64,000 nt of DNA from Altererythrobacter sp. CAU 1644. Lineage in GTDB: Bacteria; Pseudomonadota; Alphaproteobacteria; Sphingomonadales; Sphingomonadaceae. The stretch lies in assembly GCF_029623755.1 (NCBI RefSeq), contig NZ_CP121106.1, positions 310,001-374,000 of the forward strand, written 5' to 3'. Below are positions 55,228-64,000 of this stretch, piece after piece (within the stretch, counting starts at the first letter, position 1; every line of letters begins with the position of its first letter). The notes below the pieces were generated by a model. That model was not told where the DNA came from. It saw only the letters and a program-made list of their open reading frames with translations, and did no database searches. A program made the position numbers and the translations under genes.

Positions 55228-55908
55228 TCAACCCACAGTGAAGAACGCCGTTATCGTCAGTCGGCCATCTGCCGGATCAGTCGACAGTCTTGCACCCGGC
55301 GGGATGACCCCGCTGTGGAGCGCGTTTCCTGGATAGATAATGGCGCGATTGAACCGCGCGTCTATCGCCAGCACCTGCTCGAACAACGGCGAGTCACCGA
55401 AAATATAGTCGGCAGGAGGAGTTCCATGCTCTTCGAACTCCGCCTCCAAGCAATCGAAGAAGCGGTCTCGCTGCCCTTCATTGAGGGTCTGAAGTCCCGT
55501 CGAGCGATGCCGGAAGAATGCGGTGCCGTTGCTGAAATCCGGCGAGAGGTAATGGATCAGGGCGAACTGCCGATTGCTGAAAGCATCGCAGTGCGGAATA
55601 CGTTGCAGGATCGAAAGCTCCGCCGGCGTGGACGTCACCATCGAAAAGCTGGCGTCGATCAATTCTACCGCGCCGGCCAATCCGTAGACCCGCTTCAGGA
55701 TGCGCGAGATGATCGGCTGCTGCGTGACCCAATACTGTCGCGGCAGCTCAGCGCGCAAACCGGGGTAGTGTTCGCGGGCCGGGCGGAAAGGAGACATGAT
55801 CGCCTGCTTGCGCAGAGCCGACGGATCTTCTGCGAAGTCTTCGATGATGGCGACGGGAGGATTTCCTGGGACGATGGGCTGGACCCGAATTTCCAGGTCC
55901 GCGCTCAC
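55228..55908 (-). CDS. DUF6445 family protein
   Basis: 226 residues. Visible blocks: IIEDFAEDPSALRKQA, LPRQYWVTQQPIISRILK, HCDAFSNRQFALIHYLSPDFSNGTAFFRHRSTG and the end ALHSGVIPPGARLSTDPADGRLTITAFFTV. The conserved H-x-D/GTAFFRH and C-terminal H with R resemble a 2OG/prolyl-hydroxylase-like double-stranded beta-helix (His, Asp-like, then RLT). This family is often adjacent to halogenase genes elsewhere. Here it is upstream of crtZ, 4 bases apart. Function unknown. Confidence 0.75.
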   Translation of the reverse strand: MSADLEIRVQPIVPGNPPVAIIEDFAEDPSALRKQAIMSPFRPAREHYPGLRAELPRQYWVTQQPIISRILKRVYGLAGAVELIDASFSMVTSTPAELSILQRIPHCDAFSNRQFALIHYLSPDFSNGTAFFRHRSTGLQTLNEGQRDRFFDCLEAEFEEHGTPPADYIFGDSPLFEQVLAIDARFNRAIIYPGNALHSGVIPPGARLSTDPADGRLTITAFFTVG

Positions 55909-55912
55909 TCGA

Positions 55913-56434
55913 TCAATCCCCGGCGCCTGGCCTGACGACAGCTATTCCTGCCAATCGCTGCGCCTTGAGTTCGGCCTTGAGCTTCGTCGGGTCGCGCGCA
56001 AAGACGAAGCCAAAGCTCACCCCGCCTTCCTTGCCGATCGTCGCATGGTGGAGTTTGTGCGCCTGCACCAATCGCTTGGCGTAACCGCGCTTCGGCACCC
56101 AGCGGAAATAGCGCTGATGAACCAGTCCATCGTGAACCAGCGTATAGATGATGCCGTAGAAGAGAATGCCAAGGCCAATCCATGTACCCGGCCACCAGGC
56201 ACCGTCTCCCATGACGAGGGGTGATCCGATCGCAAACATCGAGATGCTCATGGCCGCGCCGACGAGAGCGTAGAGATCGTTCTTCTCGAGGACATTGTCA
56301 TGCGGCTCGTGATGGTCGCGATGCCAAGCCCATCCAAAGCCGTGCATGATGTATTTATGGCTCGCCCACGCGACCCACTCCATCGCAAGGATGGTGGCGA
56401 AAACGATCAGTATCGGAAGGAGCCAGTCGGGCAT
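55913..56434 (-). CDS. crtZ: Beta-carotene hydroxylase CrtZ
   Basis: 173 residues. Membrane di-iron hydroxylase: EWVAWASHKYIMHGFGWAWHRDHHEPHDN contains HxxxxH and HxxHH, then LVHDGLVHQRYF and LVQAHKLHHATIGKE provide the remaining His clusters. It adds 3-hydroxyls to beta-ionone rings, giving zeaxanthin-type pigments. No other crt genes are present in the window. Placement fits an Erythrobacteraceae that makes hydroxylated carotenoids. Confidence 0.92.
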   Translation of the reverse strand: MPDWLLPILIVFATILAMEWVAWASHKYIMHGFGWAWHRDHHEPHDNVLEKNDLYALVGAAMSISMFAIGSPLVMGDGAWWPGTWIGLGILFYGIIYTLVHDGLVHQRYFRWVPKRGYAKRLVQAHKLHHATIGKEGGVSFGFVFARDPTKLKAELKAQRLAGIAVVRPGAGD

Positions 56435-56452
56435 GCCCGGCAGTATAGTCGA

Positions 56453-56851
56453 TCAGACGTCCGGGAAAAAGAAGCTGCGCAGATGTTCGCCGATCCGCGC
56501 AGGGCGGAGCGTTTCTGCGTCGATGCAGCACCAGCTCGATTTCACTTCCGCAAGCACCTCTTCGCCGCGTGAGATCACGGTGTGATAGAACGCCCGTGCA
56601 CCCTGGAAATGTTCGAGCACGGTCTGCGCCATGACATCGTCCTCGAGAAAGGCGGGTTTGCGGTAGGTAATCTCATGCTTGAGCGCGACCCAGGCCTTGC
56701 TGGCCACCTCATCGGCCGGGGCGAGCTTGCGCCAATGCGCCAGCACCGCATCCTGCACCCAGTTGAGGTAGCGCGCGTTGTTCACGTGCCCCATGAAATC
56801 GATATCCTCGGGCAGGACCTTGATCGAAAAGGCAAAGGGCGTTGCTGACAT
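56453..56851 (-). CDS. 4-hydroxybenzoyl-CoA thioesterase-like (YbgC-type) hotdog protein
   Basis: 132 residues. DIDFMGHVNNARYLNWVQDAVL has the conserved Asp/His positions of the YbgC/FadM group, then EITYRKPAFLEDDVMAQTVLEHFQG. Family hydrolyses acyl-CoA or acyl-ACP esters in the cytoplasm. Transcribed just upstream of crtZ (18-base gap) and plausibly with it. Confidence 0.87.
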   Translation of the reverse strand: MSATPFAFSIKVLPEDIDFMGHVNNARYLNWVQDAVLAHWRKLAPADEVASKAWVALKHEITYRKPAFLEDDVMAQTVLEHFQGARAFYHTVISRGEEVLAEVKSSWCCIDAETLRPARIGEHLRSFFFPDV

Positions 56852-57099
56852 ATCTGTCAGTTAAACACGCAATCATTGCGAATCAATGACCACAGGGCTC
56901 TGTGCAAAGAATAAATCTGCGACCATCCGCGCCTTTGCCAACCAAAATTGTTGGGCGAGATATCAAACAAGCGAAGTGCGCGACTTCCGAGAGAATGCAC
57001 GCCGTCATGAACGCGCCCAACAGGTTCCCGCCTGAAGCTATAGCCGGACCAAGTTTTCCCATCTTGCCCATTCCGGGGCGCAGAGCCTAGGCCCGATCC

Positions 57100-58533
57100 A
57101 TGGCCAGTCGCCCCCGCACACTCTATGAAAAAATCTGGGACGCGCATGTCGTGGAGACCCGCGACGACGGAACCAGCCTGATCTATATTGATCGCCACCT
57201 TGTCCACGAGGTCACAAGCCCGCAAGCCTTCGAGGCGCTGCGGCTGTCGGGTCGAAAGGTTCGGCGCCCCGAACTGACACTGGCGGTCCCCGATCACAAT
57301 CTTCCCACTACGCCCCGGCGCGACGCAGCCGGCAACCGCATCCCTATCGCCGATCCGCAAAGCGCGGCCCAGCTTGCCGCGCTCGAGGCCAATGCTCCTG
57401 CTTTCGGCATTCGCTATATCGATGCTACCGCGGCGGCGCAGGGAATTGTCCATGTCGTCGGACCCGAGCAGGGTTTTTCGCTGCCCGGCACCACAATCGT
57501 CTGCGGAGATTCGCACACCGCCAGCCATGGCGGGCTCGGTGCGTTGGCGTTCGGCATCGGCACCAGTGAAGTAGAGCATGTGCTGGCGACACAAACGCTG
57601 CAGCTCAAGCGCTCGAAATCGATGGAAGTGCGGATCGAGGGCGAGCTCGGTCCGGGCATTACCGCCAAGGACCTGATCCTTCACATTATCGGCGTCATCG
57701 GCACCGCCGGCGGAACCGGCCACGTCATCGAGTATCGCGGTCCGGTGTTCGAGGCGATGAGCGTCGAGCAACGACTCACCGTTTGCAACATGAGCATCGA
57801 GGGTGGTGCGCGTGCCGGGCTGATTGCGCCCGACGAGACCGTGTTCACCTATCTAAAGGGGCGTCCGCTAGCGCCAAAGGGCGAGGAGTGGGACGCTGCC
57901 GTCGCTTACTGGCGTACACTCCAGACCGATCCCGGCGCGACCTTCGACAAGTCCGTGACAATCGACGCGTCTACCGTCGAGCCGACAGTCACCTGGGGCA
58001 CCAGCCCGGAAGATGTCGTAGCGATTGGCGGAACTGTGCCCTCACCCGAAAGCTTTGCCGACGCGTCGAAGCGGCAGGCGGCGCAGAAAAGCCTTGAGTA
58101 TATGGGGCTTACGCCTGGTACGCGGATGCAGGACGTCGCGATCGAAAACGTCTTTATCGGCAGTTGTACCAACAGCCGGATCGAGGATCTGCGCGCAGCA
58201 GCGGAAGTGTTGCGCGGCCGGACGAAGGCACCGGGCGTGCGCTGGGCGATCGTTGTTCCAGGCTCCGGCCTGGTGAAGGCCCAAGCCGAAGAGGAAGGTC
58301 TCGACAAGATTTTCACCGCTGCCGGATTCGAGTGGCGCGAGCCAGGCTGCTCTGCCTGCCTCGGCATGAACCCCGACAAGGTCCCACCGGGCGAGCGGTG
58401 CGCCTCGACCTCCAACCGAAATTTTGTAGGTCGACAAGGGCCCGGAGCCCGGACCCACCTGGTTTCACCCGCGATGGCTGCGGCCGCCGCAGTCGCCGGT
58501 AGGCTGGCAGATGTACGTGAATTCACCCGTTAG
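57100..58533 (+). CDS. leuC: 3-isopropylmalate dehydratase, large subunit
   Basis: 477 residues. [51 protein letters not shown] and [31 protein letters not shown] give the aconitase-type Fe-S ligands (three cysteines: Cys in GSCTNS and CSAC). It isomerises 2-isopropylmalate to 3-isopropylmalate in leucine synthesis. Partner LeuD is 1.1 kb downstream, separated by two unrelated genes. Confidence 0.97.
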   Translation: MASRPRTLYEKIWDAHVVETRDDGTSLIYIDRHLVHEVTSPQAFEALRLSGRKVRRPELTLAVPDHNLPTTPRRDAAGNRIPIADPQSAAQLAALEANAPAFGIRYIDATAAAQGIVHVVGPEQGFSLPGTTIVCGDSHTASHGGLGALAFGIGTSEVEHVLATQTLQLKRSKSMEVRIEGELGPGITAKDLILHIIGVIGTAGGTGHVIEYRGPVFEAMSVEQRLTVCNMSIEGGARAGLIAPDETVFTYLKGRPLAPKGEEWDAAVAYWRTLQTDPGATFDKSVTIDASTVEPTVTWGTSPEDVVAIGGTVPSPESFADASKRQAAQKSLEYMGLTPGTRMQDVAIENVFIGSCTNSRIEDLRAAAEVLRGRTKAPGVRWAIVVPGSGLVKAQAEEEGLDKIFTAAGFEWREPGCSACLGMNPDKVPPGERCASTSNRNFVGRQGPGARTHLVSPAMAAAAAVAGRLADVREFTR

Positions 58534-58571
58534 TCCTTGCGTTCGCTCATGACCCTCACCAAAAGAATTCC

Positions 58572-58730
58572 ATGACCAAGAACCTCAAAGGCAAGGCCGC
58601 CCTAGGCGCTGCCGCCATCGGATCCGCCGCTATCGCCGCCGCTCTGCTTTATGCAGGCAAGCGCAAGAAGAAGAACGAGCCGACGCAGCCGGGCAAGATT
58701 CCTTCGGGCGAGAACCCCGAAACCGACTGA
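58572..58730 (+). CDS. Small membrane protein between leuC and leuD
   Basis: 52 residues: TKNLKGKAALGAAAIGSAAIAA, ALLYAGKRKKKNEPTQPGK, ending ENPETD. One membrane helix between a basic N-terminal end and a Lys-rich C-terminal side, typical of a positive-inside single-span protein. Start at 58572 has a poor ribosome site. No function known; such a small gene commonly accompanies leuC in this group by my recollection. Confidence 0.6.
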   Translation: MTKNLKGKAALGAAAIGSAAIAAALLYAGKRKKKNEPTQPGKIPSGENPETD

Positions 58731-58759
58731 ACGCCGCCTAATCGAAGGGGGAGAGTCTG

Positions 58760-59605
58760 ATGAGAAAACTGATCGCCGTAGCGGCCGTACTGGCCGGCTC
58801 CGTACTCGCGCCACAGGCCTTGGCGCAGGATACCCCCGACCTGGAGATGTGGCGGCTCGATTGCGGCGAACTCACTACGTCAGATCTGGGCGCATTCTCC
58901 GACGCCCATCTATATGACGGGAAATCCTTCGAACTCATCGTCAGCTGCTATCTGATCCGCAACGGCGACCGCTACCTGCTGTGGGATGCCGGGCTGACAG
59001 CAGATCTCGTCGGGACCACGATGACGGAAGGCCCCTTCACGGTTTCGATGGAGCGCTCGATCGTCGACCAGCTTGGCGATATAGGCGTTGCCCCGGAACG
59101 GGTCACCTTTGTGGGCGTCAGCCACTACCATTTCGACCACACCAGCCAGCTCACCGCCTTTCCCAGCTCGACATTGCTGATCGGGGCGGCCGATTGGGAT
59201 ATCGTAAAGTCGACCGCGGAGCCTAACCCGCTGATCGATCCGCGGCCATTTGCGCCGTGGCTGAGTGAAACTCCATCGCCTGTAACCGCGATACCGCACG
59301 ATCATGATGTTTTCGGCGACGGTTCGGTGATCATAAAGGCCATGCCTGGTCACACGCCTGGTCACACCAGCCTGCTGGTGCGCTTGCCGCAAAAGGGTGA
59401 CGTCCTGTTGACTGGCGATCTCTACCATTTCGAGGAGCAGGTCACCAATCGCGGCGTCCCGACATTCAATACCAATCGCGCCGATACGCTGGCATCGTTC
59501 GAACGCTTCAACGCCATTGCCAAATCGCTCGATGCTACGGTGGTGATCCAGCACGATGCGCGCCATCTGAATCGCCTCCCCGCCTTTCCGGAGTCGGCGA
59601 AATAA
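58760..59605 (+). CDS. Exported metallo-beta-lactamase fold hydrolase (AHL lactonase-like)
   Basis: 281 residues. Signal peptide about 1-22 (APQALAQ). [11 protein letters not shown] is the HxHxDH zinc motif; the remaining ligands are in [13 protein letters not shown] (His) and LTGDLYHF (Asp), with [11 protein letters not shown] last. This group is annotated as N-acyl homoserine lactonase family because of the AiiA-like order, but substrate is unproven. Start overlaps nothing; stop overlaps leuD by one base. Confidence 0.87.
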   Translation: MRKLIAVAAVLAGSVLAPQALAQDTPDLEMWRLDCGELTTSDLGAFSDAHLYDGKSFELIVSCYLIRNGDRYLLWDAGLTADLVGTTMTEGPFTVSMERSIVDQLGDIGVAPERVTFVGVSHYHFDHTSQLTAFPSSTLLIGAADWDIVKSTAEPNPLIDPRPFAPWLSETPSPVTAIPHDHDVFGDGSVIIKAMPGHTPGHTSLLVRLPQKGDVLLTGDLYHFEEQVTNRGVPTFNTNRADTLASFERFNAIAKSLDATVVIQHDARHLNRLPAFPESAK

Positions 59606-60207
59606 TGGACAAGGTTTCCACCATTGAAGGCCGCGCCTACCCTTTCGGCGCGAAGAATGTCGATACCGACGTCATCATTCCTGCCGAGTGGCTCAAGACG
59701 ATCAGCCGCGAGGGGCTGGGCCAGGGAGCGTTCGAAACCATTCGTGCTCAGGAAGGCAACATCTTCGACGATCCAGAATACTCAAGCGCACCCATCCTGA
59801 TCGCCGGCGACAATTTCGGCTGCGGTTCGAGCCGCGAGCATGCCGCCTGGGCCTTGCTCGATCTCGGTATCAGGGCCGTGATTGCGCCAAGTTTTTCGGA
59901 CATTTTTTCGGGCAACGCCTTCAAAAACGGTATCCTGACGGTCGAACTGCCACAGGATCAGATCGATCGGTTGATGGAAGTCGCGGAAACCGAGCAGATC
60001 CACGTCGATCTGGAAGCCCAGACCGTCACGACCCCTTTCCAGGATCGCTTCGCCTTCGAGATAGACCCGTTTCGCAAGCATTGCCTGCTGAACGGGCTCG
60101 ACGAAGTCGGCCTGACGCTGGAGCGCGACGACGCCATCGCAGGATATGAAAAGAGGCTCGGCGCGACGCTGCCGTGGCTTACCAAGGGAACGGAGATTGC
60201 AGTATGA
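59605..60207 (+). CDS. leuD: 3-isopropylmalate dehydratase, small subunit
   Basis: 200 residues. [43 protein letters not shown] and [22 protein letters not shown] are the LeuD/aconitase swivel blocks. It pairs with LeuC. Its start overlaps the lactonase stop by one base and its stop overlaps the oxidoreductase start by ATGA, so the whole run is one polycistron. Confidence 0.96.
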   Translation: MDKVSTIEGRAYPFGAKNVDTDVIIPAEWLKTISREGLGQGAFETIRAQEGNIFDDPEYSSAPILIAGDNFGCGSSREHAAWALLDLGIRAVIAPSFSDIFSGNAFKNGILTVELPQDQIDRLMEVAETEQIHVDLEAQTVTTPFQDRFAFEIDPFRKHCLLNGLDEVGLTLERDDAIAGYEKRLGATLPWLTKGTEIAV

Positions 60208-61202
60208 AGGCACTTCGCACGCACGAAGTCGGTGGACCGGACACACTTACGCTTGATGAAGTCGGTGTGCCCACTCCCGGCAAGGGCGAGGTGCTGGTCG
60301 ATGTGAAGGCCTGCGCAATCAACTATCCCGACACGCTGATGATCCGCGACCTGTACCAGTTCAAGCCGCAGCGGCCCTACGCGCCAGGCGGCGAGATCGC
60401 CGGGGTGATCGAGGCCATCGGCGAAGGAGTCGAAGGCTTTGCGGTGGGTGACAAGGTCATGGCCGGAATCGGCAATGGTGGCCTGGCGGAAAAGGTAGTC
60501 GTGCCGGCAGGGCGCATGTTCCCGGTGCCCGATGGTGTCTCGTTCGAGAAGGCCGCCTCGCTCCTGATGACCTATGGCACCACGATCCACGGGCTAAAGG
60601 ACCGCGGCCACATCAAGGAAGGCGACACCGTCCTGGTACTAGGCGCCGCGGGCGGCGTCGGGCTTTCTGCAGTCGAACTCGCCAAGGCATTCGGTGCGCG
60701 CGTGGTCGCGGCAGTCTCGTCCGAGGAGAAAGGCAAAGTCGCGCGCAACGCCGGCGCTGACGAGGTGGTGATCTATCCCAGGGGCGAGATGGACAAGGAT
60801 GCCTCCAAGGAACTTGCCAATGCCTTCAAGGCCGCATGCGGCCCCGAGGGTGCTAACATTGTCTACGATATCGTCGGCGGCCAGTACTCGGAGCCCGCCC
60901 TGCGCTCAATCGCGTGGGAGGGCCGCTTCCTCGTGGTCGGCTTCCCGGCCGGAATCGCCAAGATGCCGCTCAACCTCACGCTCTTGAAAAGCTGTGACAT
61001 TGCGGGCGTGTTCTGGGGCGCGTTTACCGCACGCGAACCTGTCAAATTCCGCCAACAGGTTGAAGAGCTGTTCCAACTGATGAAGGACGGCAAGATCGAT
61101 CCGCTGGTGTCCGAGACATTCCCGCTCGAACGCGGCGGCGAAGCCATTGCCAAGCTTGAGAGCCGGCAGGCGGTGGGCAAGCTCGTCGTTACGATGGATT
61201 GA
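60204..61202 (+). CDS. NADPH:quinone oxidoreductase family protein (MDR)
   Basis: 332 residues from ATG 60204. [54 protein letters not shown] and the Rossmann [29 protein letters not shown] loop. No zinc-ligand set of alcohol dehydrogenase, so quinone reductase type. Function general; substrate unknown. Co-transcribed with leuD. Confidence 0.9.
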   Translation: MKALRTHEVGGPDTLTLDEVGVPTPGKGEVLVDVKACAINYPDTLMIRDLYQFKPQRPYAPGGEIAGVIEAIGEGVEGFAVGDKVMAGIGNGGLAEKVVVPAGRMFPVPDGVSFEKAASLLMTYGTTIHGLKDRGHIKEGDTVLVLGAAGGVGLSAVELAKAFGARVVAAVSSEEKGKVARNAGADEVVIYPRGEMDKDASKELANAFKAACGPEGANIVYDIVGGQYSEPALRSIAWEGRFLVVGFPAGIAKMPLNLTLLKSCDIAGVFWGAFTAREPVKFRQQVEELFQLMKDGKIDPLVSETFPLERGGEAIAKLESRQAVGKLVVTMD

Positions 61203-61283
61203 CGAAATTCGGCCTTCGCGAACCTTGCCGCGGAGTGCGCAGCACCCTATTTTGAATGGGATAGCAATTCCCGAGGGGACCCC

Positions 61284-61607
61284 ATGACCGATTTCAGAGA
61301 CCGCGAACGCGGTGAAGAAGCCAAATTCGCATTCGACGAGGAAAACGCCTTCAAGATCGCAGCACGCCGCAATCGCCTGCTGGGTGAGTGGGCCGCCGGT
61401 CTCATGGGCCTCACCGAAGAAGAAACCGACGCCTACAAGAAGGCGGTCGTCCAGGCCGATTTCGAAGAGGCGGGTGACGAAGACGTGATCCGCAAGCTTC
61501 TGGGCGATCTCACCGCCGCCGAATGCGACGTGACCGAGGCCGACATCCGCAGCAAGCTTGAAGAAAAGAACATCGAGGCGCGCCGCCAGCTGATGGGCGA
61601 AGTCTAG
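61284..61607 (+). CDS. F1F0-ATPase inhibitor zeta subunit (DUF1476)
   Basis: 107 residues. TDFRDRERGEEAKFAFDEENAFKIAARRNRLLGEWAAG is the alphaproteobacterial zeta signature, followed by acidic helices. The zeta N-terminal region inhibits the F1 motor when energy falls. Found only in alphaproteobacteria, which supports the taxonomic call. A good ribosome site (GAGGGGA) precedes it. Confidence 0.92.
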   Translation: MTDFRDRERGEEAKFAFDEENAFKIAARRNRLLGEWAAGLMGLTEEETDAYKKAVVQADFEEAGDEDVIRKLLGDLTAAECDVTEADIRSKLEEKNIEARRQLMGEV

Positions 61608-61638
61608 TTCAAATCGTAGACCTACGGGGAATTTCGAC

Positions 61639-61872
61639 ATGCCGATGAGCGGCGATGAAATCACGCGCCTCATAGCCGAGGCACTGCCGGGCGCAGAGAT
61701 CGAGTTGCAGGATCTGGCCGGCGACGACGATCACTGGGCGGCCAAGGTCACGGCTCCGCAGTTTGCCGGCAAGAGCCGGGTGCAGCAGCACAAGCTGGTG
61801 TACGAGGCATTGGGTGGCCGGATGGGCGGCGCCCTCCACGCCTTGCAACTGACCACCGCCGTTCCCAACTAA
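61639..61872 (+). CDS. BolA family protein
   Basis: 77 residues. [32 protein letters not shown] and [21 protein letters not shown] are BolA blocks; His of KLVYEAL region follows the HKLVY form of the iron-sulfur-binding BolA. Works with CGFS glutaredoxins, whose gene is next. Start GAATTTCGAC region is weak; ATG 61639 chosen as the only sensible one. Confidence 0.93.
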   Translation: MPMSGDEITRLIAEALPGAEIELQDLAGDDDHWAAKVTAPQFAGKSRVQQHKLVYEALGGRMGGALHALQLTTAVPN

Positions 61873-61907
61873 GTCGCAGCATAATTCTAAAGTCAGGTCC
61901 GGTAGCC

Positions 61908-62240
61908 ATGTCCGACGTCAATTCTCGCATTTCCTCCATCATCGGCGATAACGATGTCGTGCTCTTCATGAAGGGTACGCCACTCTTTCCCCAGTGCGGC
62001 TTTTCGAGCCGCGCGGTCGCGATCCTCGATCATTGCGGTGTCTCCTACGAGAGCGTCGATGTCCTGCAGGACATGGAGATCCGTCAGGGCATCAAGGCGT
62101 TCTCCGATTGGCCGACCATCCCGCAGCTCTATGTGAAGGGCGAATTCGTCGGCGGCAGCGACATCATGATGGAGATGTTCGAGGCGGGCGAACTTCAGCA
62201 GATGCTCGACGAACAGCAGGTCGCCAAAGCGGAAAGCTGA
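61908..62240 (+). CDS. grxD: Monothiol glutaredoxin, Grx4 family
   Basis: 110 residues. [24 protein letters not shown] carries the CGFS active site; [29 protein letters not shown] completes the fold. CGFS glutaredoxins carry [2Fe-2S] clusters and pair with BolA for iron regulation. Follows bolA by 35 bases. Ends at a strong terminator. Confidence 0.95.
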   Translation: MSDVNSRISSIIGDNDVVLFMKGTPLFPQCGFSSRAVAILDHCGVSYESVDVLQDMEIRQGIKAFSDWPTIPQLYVKGEFVGGSDIMMEMFEAGELQQMLDEQQVAKAES

Positions 62241-62265
62241 CGCGCGCGTCCTCAACTCAACAAAA

Positions 62266-62300
62266 AAACCGCCCCGGGGGTTACCTTGGGGCGGTTTCTT
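62266..62300 (+). terminator. Rho-independent terminator after grxD
   Basis: AAACCGCCCC (62266-62275) pairs with GGGGCGGTTT (62288-62297), loop 12, then CTT. It lies 25 bases past the stop. Confidence 0.8.
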
Positions 62301-62522
62301 GTTTCGGGGAGGCGGGACCGGGAGACCAGGGTGGTCCCGCCTCATGTCGAAGACCAGTTGGGATGCCTGTAACTTTGCATGGGCCGTGCCAAAAATGGCA
62401 AGCCCCGGAAAACTGCGGAGTTTCATGCTTAACAGAAATTTGCCACGCCCCGCCCTGTAAACTTTCCCGACAAGCATCCTCTCGACCGGGCTTGGCTTTC
62501 TTACGGGTTCAGGCCAGAACCA

Positions 62523-63311
62523 GTGGCGATGAGCAACGCAACCGATAGCCCGCCCGACGCGATCCCCGCCGCAACGGTGATAATCTTTCGCAACGGCGCC
62601 GAGGGCAGCCCTCCGGAAATCCTGATGACGATCCGTTCGCGCAACATGGTCTTTGCAGGCGGAATGGCGGTTTTTCCCGGCGGACGCGTCGATCCGGCAG
62701 ATTTCGAACTTGCCAAGAATCTCGACACCGGCCTCGAACTGGACGAGGCGGCGCATCAGATTGCCGTCGTGCGAGAGACGCTCGAAGAGACTGCACTTGC
62801 AATCGGCTTGGCGGGCAAAGTGACGGCAGGAAAAGCCCACGCGGCGCGCGACCGCCTGCTGGAAACGGGCGCCCTCGCCCCGGTTCTCGACGAATTCGGC
62901 TGGTCGCTCGATCTTGGCCAGCTCACGCCCTTCGCGCGGTGGTTTCCCAAGAACGAGCGCATTCCGCGCGTCTACGATACGCGGTTCTACCTCGCCAACC
63001 TCGGCACCGGTGCGGTCGATATCGAGGCGGACCTATCGGAAAACACGCATTTGTTCTGGACCACTGCGCAGGGTGCGCTCGACGCGGCCGAGGCGGGCGA
63101 GATCAAGGTCATCTTTCCGACGCGCCGCAATCTTGAACGGCTGGCACTCTTTTCCAGCTACGATGAAGCCAGGGCCCAGGCCGAGGCGATCCCGGTACGC
63201 ACGATCACGCCCTATATGGCGGAGCTCGAAGGCAAGACCTGGCTAAACATCGGCGAAGACCTTGGCTATCCGGTGACCGGCGAACCGCTTGACAGCGTGA
63301 TGCGGGGGTAG
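62523..63311 (+). CDS. NUDIX hydrolase family protein
   Basis: 262 residues from GTG 62523 (ATG 62529 is also possible). AATVIIFRNG and GGMAVFPGGRVDPADF, then the Nudix-like helix IAVVRETLEETALAIGLAG (RExxEE) place it in the Nudix group, larger than average. Central and C-terminal parts fit the NUDT19/acyl-CoA-type length: FARWFPKNERIPRVYDTRFYLANL. Substrate unknown. Confidence 0.85.
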   Translation: MAMSNATDSPPDAIPAATVIIFRNGAEGSPPEILMTIRSRNMVFAGGMAVFPGGRVDPADFELAKNLDTGLELDEAAHQIAVVRETLEETALAIGLAGKVTAGKAHAARDRLLETGALAPVLDEFGWSLDLGQLTPFARWFPKNERIPRVYDTRFYLANLGTGAVDIEADLSENTHLFWTTAQGALDAAEAGEIKVIFPTRRNLERLALFSSYDEARAQAEAIPVRTITPYMAELEGKTWLNIGEDLGYPVTGEPLDSVMRG

Positions 63312-63328
63312 ATCGGATGCCAGATGGT

Positions 63329-63405
63329 TGGCGCGCCCGGCAGGACTCGAACCTGCTGCCTCAAGATTAGAAGTCTCGCGCTCTATCCAGATGAGCTACG
63401 GGCGC
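63329..63405 (-). tRNA. tRNA-Arg (TCT)
   Basis: 77 bases: acceptor GCGCCCG pairs with CGGGCGC, D-loop with GCTCATCTGGATAGAGC, anticodon loop CTTCTAA gives TCT, T-arm GGTTCGAGTCC and encoded CCA. Confidence 0.95.
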
Positions 63406-63465
63406 GCGCCGCTGCCGCATTAGCGCGCTTTTCCGCGCTTTCAAATGCGGATAGGCAGGCAATCG

Positions 63466-64000
63466 ATGGATAACGAACCCTCACCCGTCCGCACGAGCAA
63501 GGCGCCGCAGAGCTTCCGCTATTACGACCTCGTGATGGCGGCATTCGTCGCGATCCTGCTGTTGTCGAACATCATCGGTGCTTCGAAACCGAGCTACATC
63601 AGCCTGCCGGGCGGCGAGACCTGGATCTTCGGCGCCGGGGTGCTGTTCTTCCCGATCAGTTACATTATCGGCGACGTCTTGACCGAGGTCTATGGCTATG
63701 CCCGCGCGCGCCGCGTGATCTGGACCGGCTTTGCTGCGCTTGCATTCATGGCATTCATGGCTTGGGTCGTGGTCAAGCTGCCGCCGGCTGAGGGCTGGCC
63801 GTTCCAGAGCGACTACGAGAACGTCTTCGGCAACAGCTGGCGCATCGTGCTTGCCTCAATGACCGCCTTCTGGGTCGGCGAATTCGCCAATTCGATCGTG
63901 CTCGCCAAGATGAAGGTCTGGACAGAAGGGCGCTTCCTATGGATGCGGACGATCGGTTCGACCGTTGTCGGACAGGGCCTCGACAGCCTGATCTTCTACC
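63466..64000 (+). CDS. Queuosine precursor transporter (VUT family), N-terminal part
   Basis: The window ends inside this gene; 178 codons are visible from ATG 63466. FRYYDLVMAAFVAILLLSNIIGASKP and GVLFFPISYIIGDVLTEVYGYARARRVIW are VUT (formerly DUF165) blocks, with WVGEFANSIVLAKMKVWTEGR and TIGSTVVGQGLDSLIFY near the edge. It brings 7-cyano- or 7-aminomethyl-7-deazaguanine into the cell for queuosine tRNA modification. Confidence 0.9.
   Translation, partial: MDNEPSPVRTSKAPQSFRYYDLVMAAFVAILLLSNIIGASKPSYISLPGGETWIFGAGVLFFPISYIIGDVLTEVYGYARARRVIWTGFAALAFMAFMAWVVVKLPPAEGWPFQSDYENVFGNSWRIVLASMTAFWVGEFANSIVLAKMKVWTEGRFLWMRTIGSTVVGQGLDSLIFY

Noticed and set aside
57007..57090. 27-codon leader-like frame before leuC
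   Set aside because: No leucine run, no attenuator hairpins and no ribosome site; not a leu leader peptide by evidence here.

Overview
The window looks like a chromosomal segment of an alphaproteobacterium of the order Sphingomonadales, most likely family Erythrobacteraceae (the family is an inference from gene content). Supporting features are the GcrA cell-cycle regulator, a CrtZ-type carotenoid hydroxylase, the F1-ATPase zeta inhibitor (DUF1476), a usg-family protein, PspF/PspABC, HspQ and high-GC coding throughout. No rRNA operon or CRISPR array was seen. Two tRNA genes are present: Ser-CGA at 27.1 kb and Arg-TCT at 63.4 kb.

Layout. (1) 0-2.8 kb: trehalose operon otsB-GH15-otsA (minus), cut by the window edge. 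(2) 3.1-7.5 kb: a tightly overlapping operon of a membrane-anchored DJ-1/PfpI protein, a response regulator, a histidine kinase and an amidohydrolase. (3) 7.7-11.9 kb: an ECF sigma/anti-sigma pair flanked by three genes for exported proteins. Each exported-protein gene, and the sigma operon itself, is preceded by the same candidate ECF promoter (GGATTAA-like, N15, CGTT), so this is probably a local self-regulated envelope or secretion regulon. (4) 12.3-15.3 kb: a Pal-like lipoprotein and an orphan KdpE/short-KdpD pair. (5) 15.4-21.8 kb: a heat-shock and protein-quality island (HtrA, two Hsp20, GroEL, GroES, HtpX, usg). Four of its transcription units share a TTGAA-N16-CTAG(A/G)T promoter of RpoH type, and one Hsp20 leader carries a ROSE-like RNA thermometer hairpin.

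(6) 21.9-27.0 kb: a mobile cassette with two DUF5681 genes (one frameshifted), a ParB-domain DNA methyltransferase, DUF3489, DUF2924 and a large serine recombinase, followed by a non-coding array of CCCTGTT palindromes. (7) 27-46.7 kb: housekeeping. This includes hspQ, an ABC-2 permease, gcrA, and the conserved translation/RNA block rimP-nusA-ylxR-infB-(thioesterase)-(DUF1697)-rbfA and truB-rpsO-pnp. The block is split between rbfA and truB by about 5.3 kb carrying glpD, an M50 peptidase, tdk, a YceI protein and an AbgT transporter. (8) 46.9-48.8 kb: two paralogous secreted metzincin-like proteins in which the first zinc histidine is glutamine.

(9) 49.4-54.4 kb: the phage-shock locus. PspF is divergent from a sigma-54 promoter that drives a small exported peptide, pspA, pspB, pspC, then six tandem short membrane/coiled-coil proteins and a 58-residue membrane protein. 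A short helical module recurs in PspB, PspC and the six extra proteins. This expanded Psp operon is the least described system in the window. (10) 54.4-64 kb: sufE, a YbaN-like protein, DUF6445, crtZ, a thioesterase, leuC and leuD separated by a small membrane protein and an exported metallo-beta-lactamase-fold hydrolase, a quinone oxidoreductase, DUF1476, bolA, grxD, a NUDIX hydrolase, tRNA-Arg and the start of a queuosine-precursor transporter.
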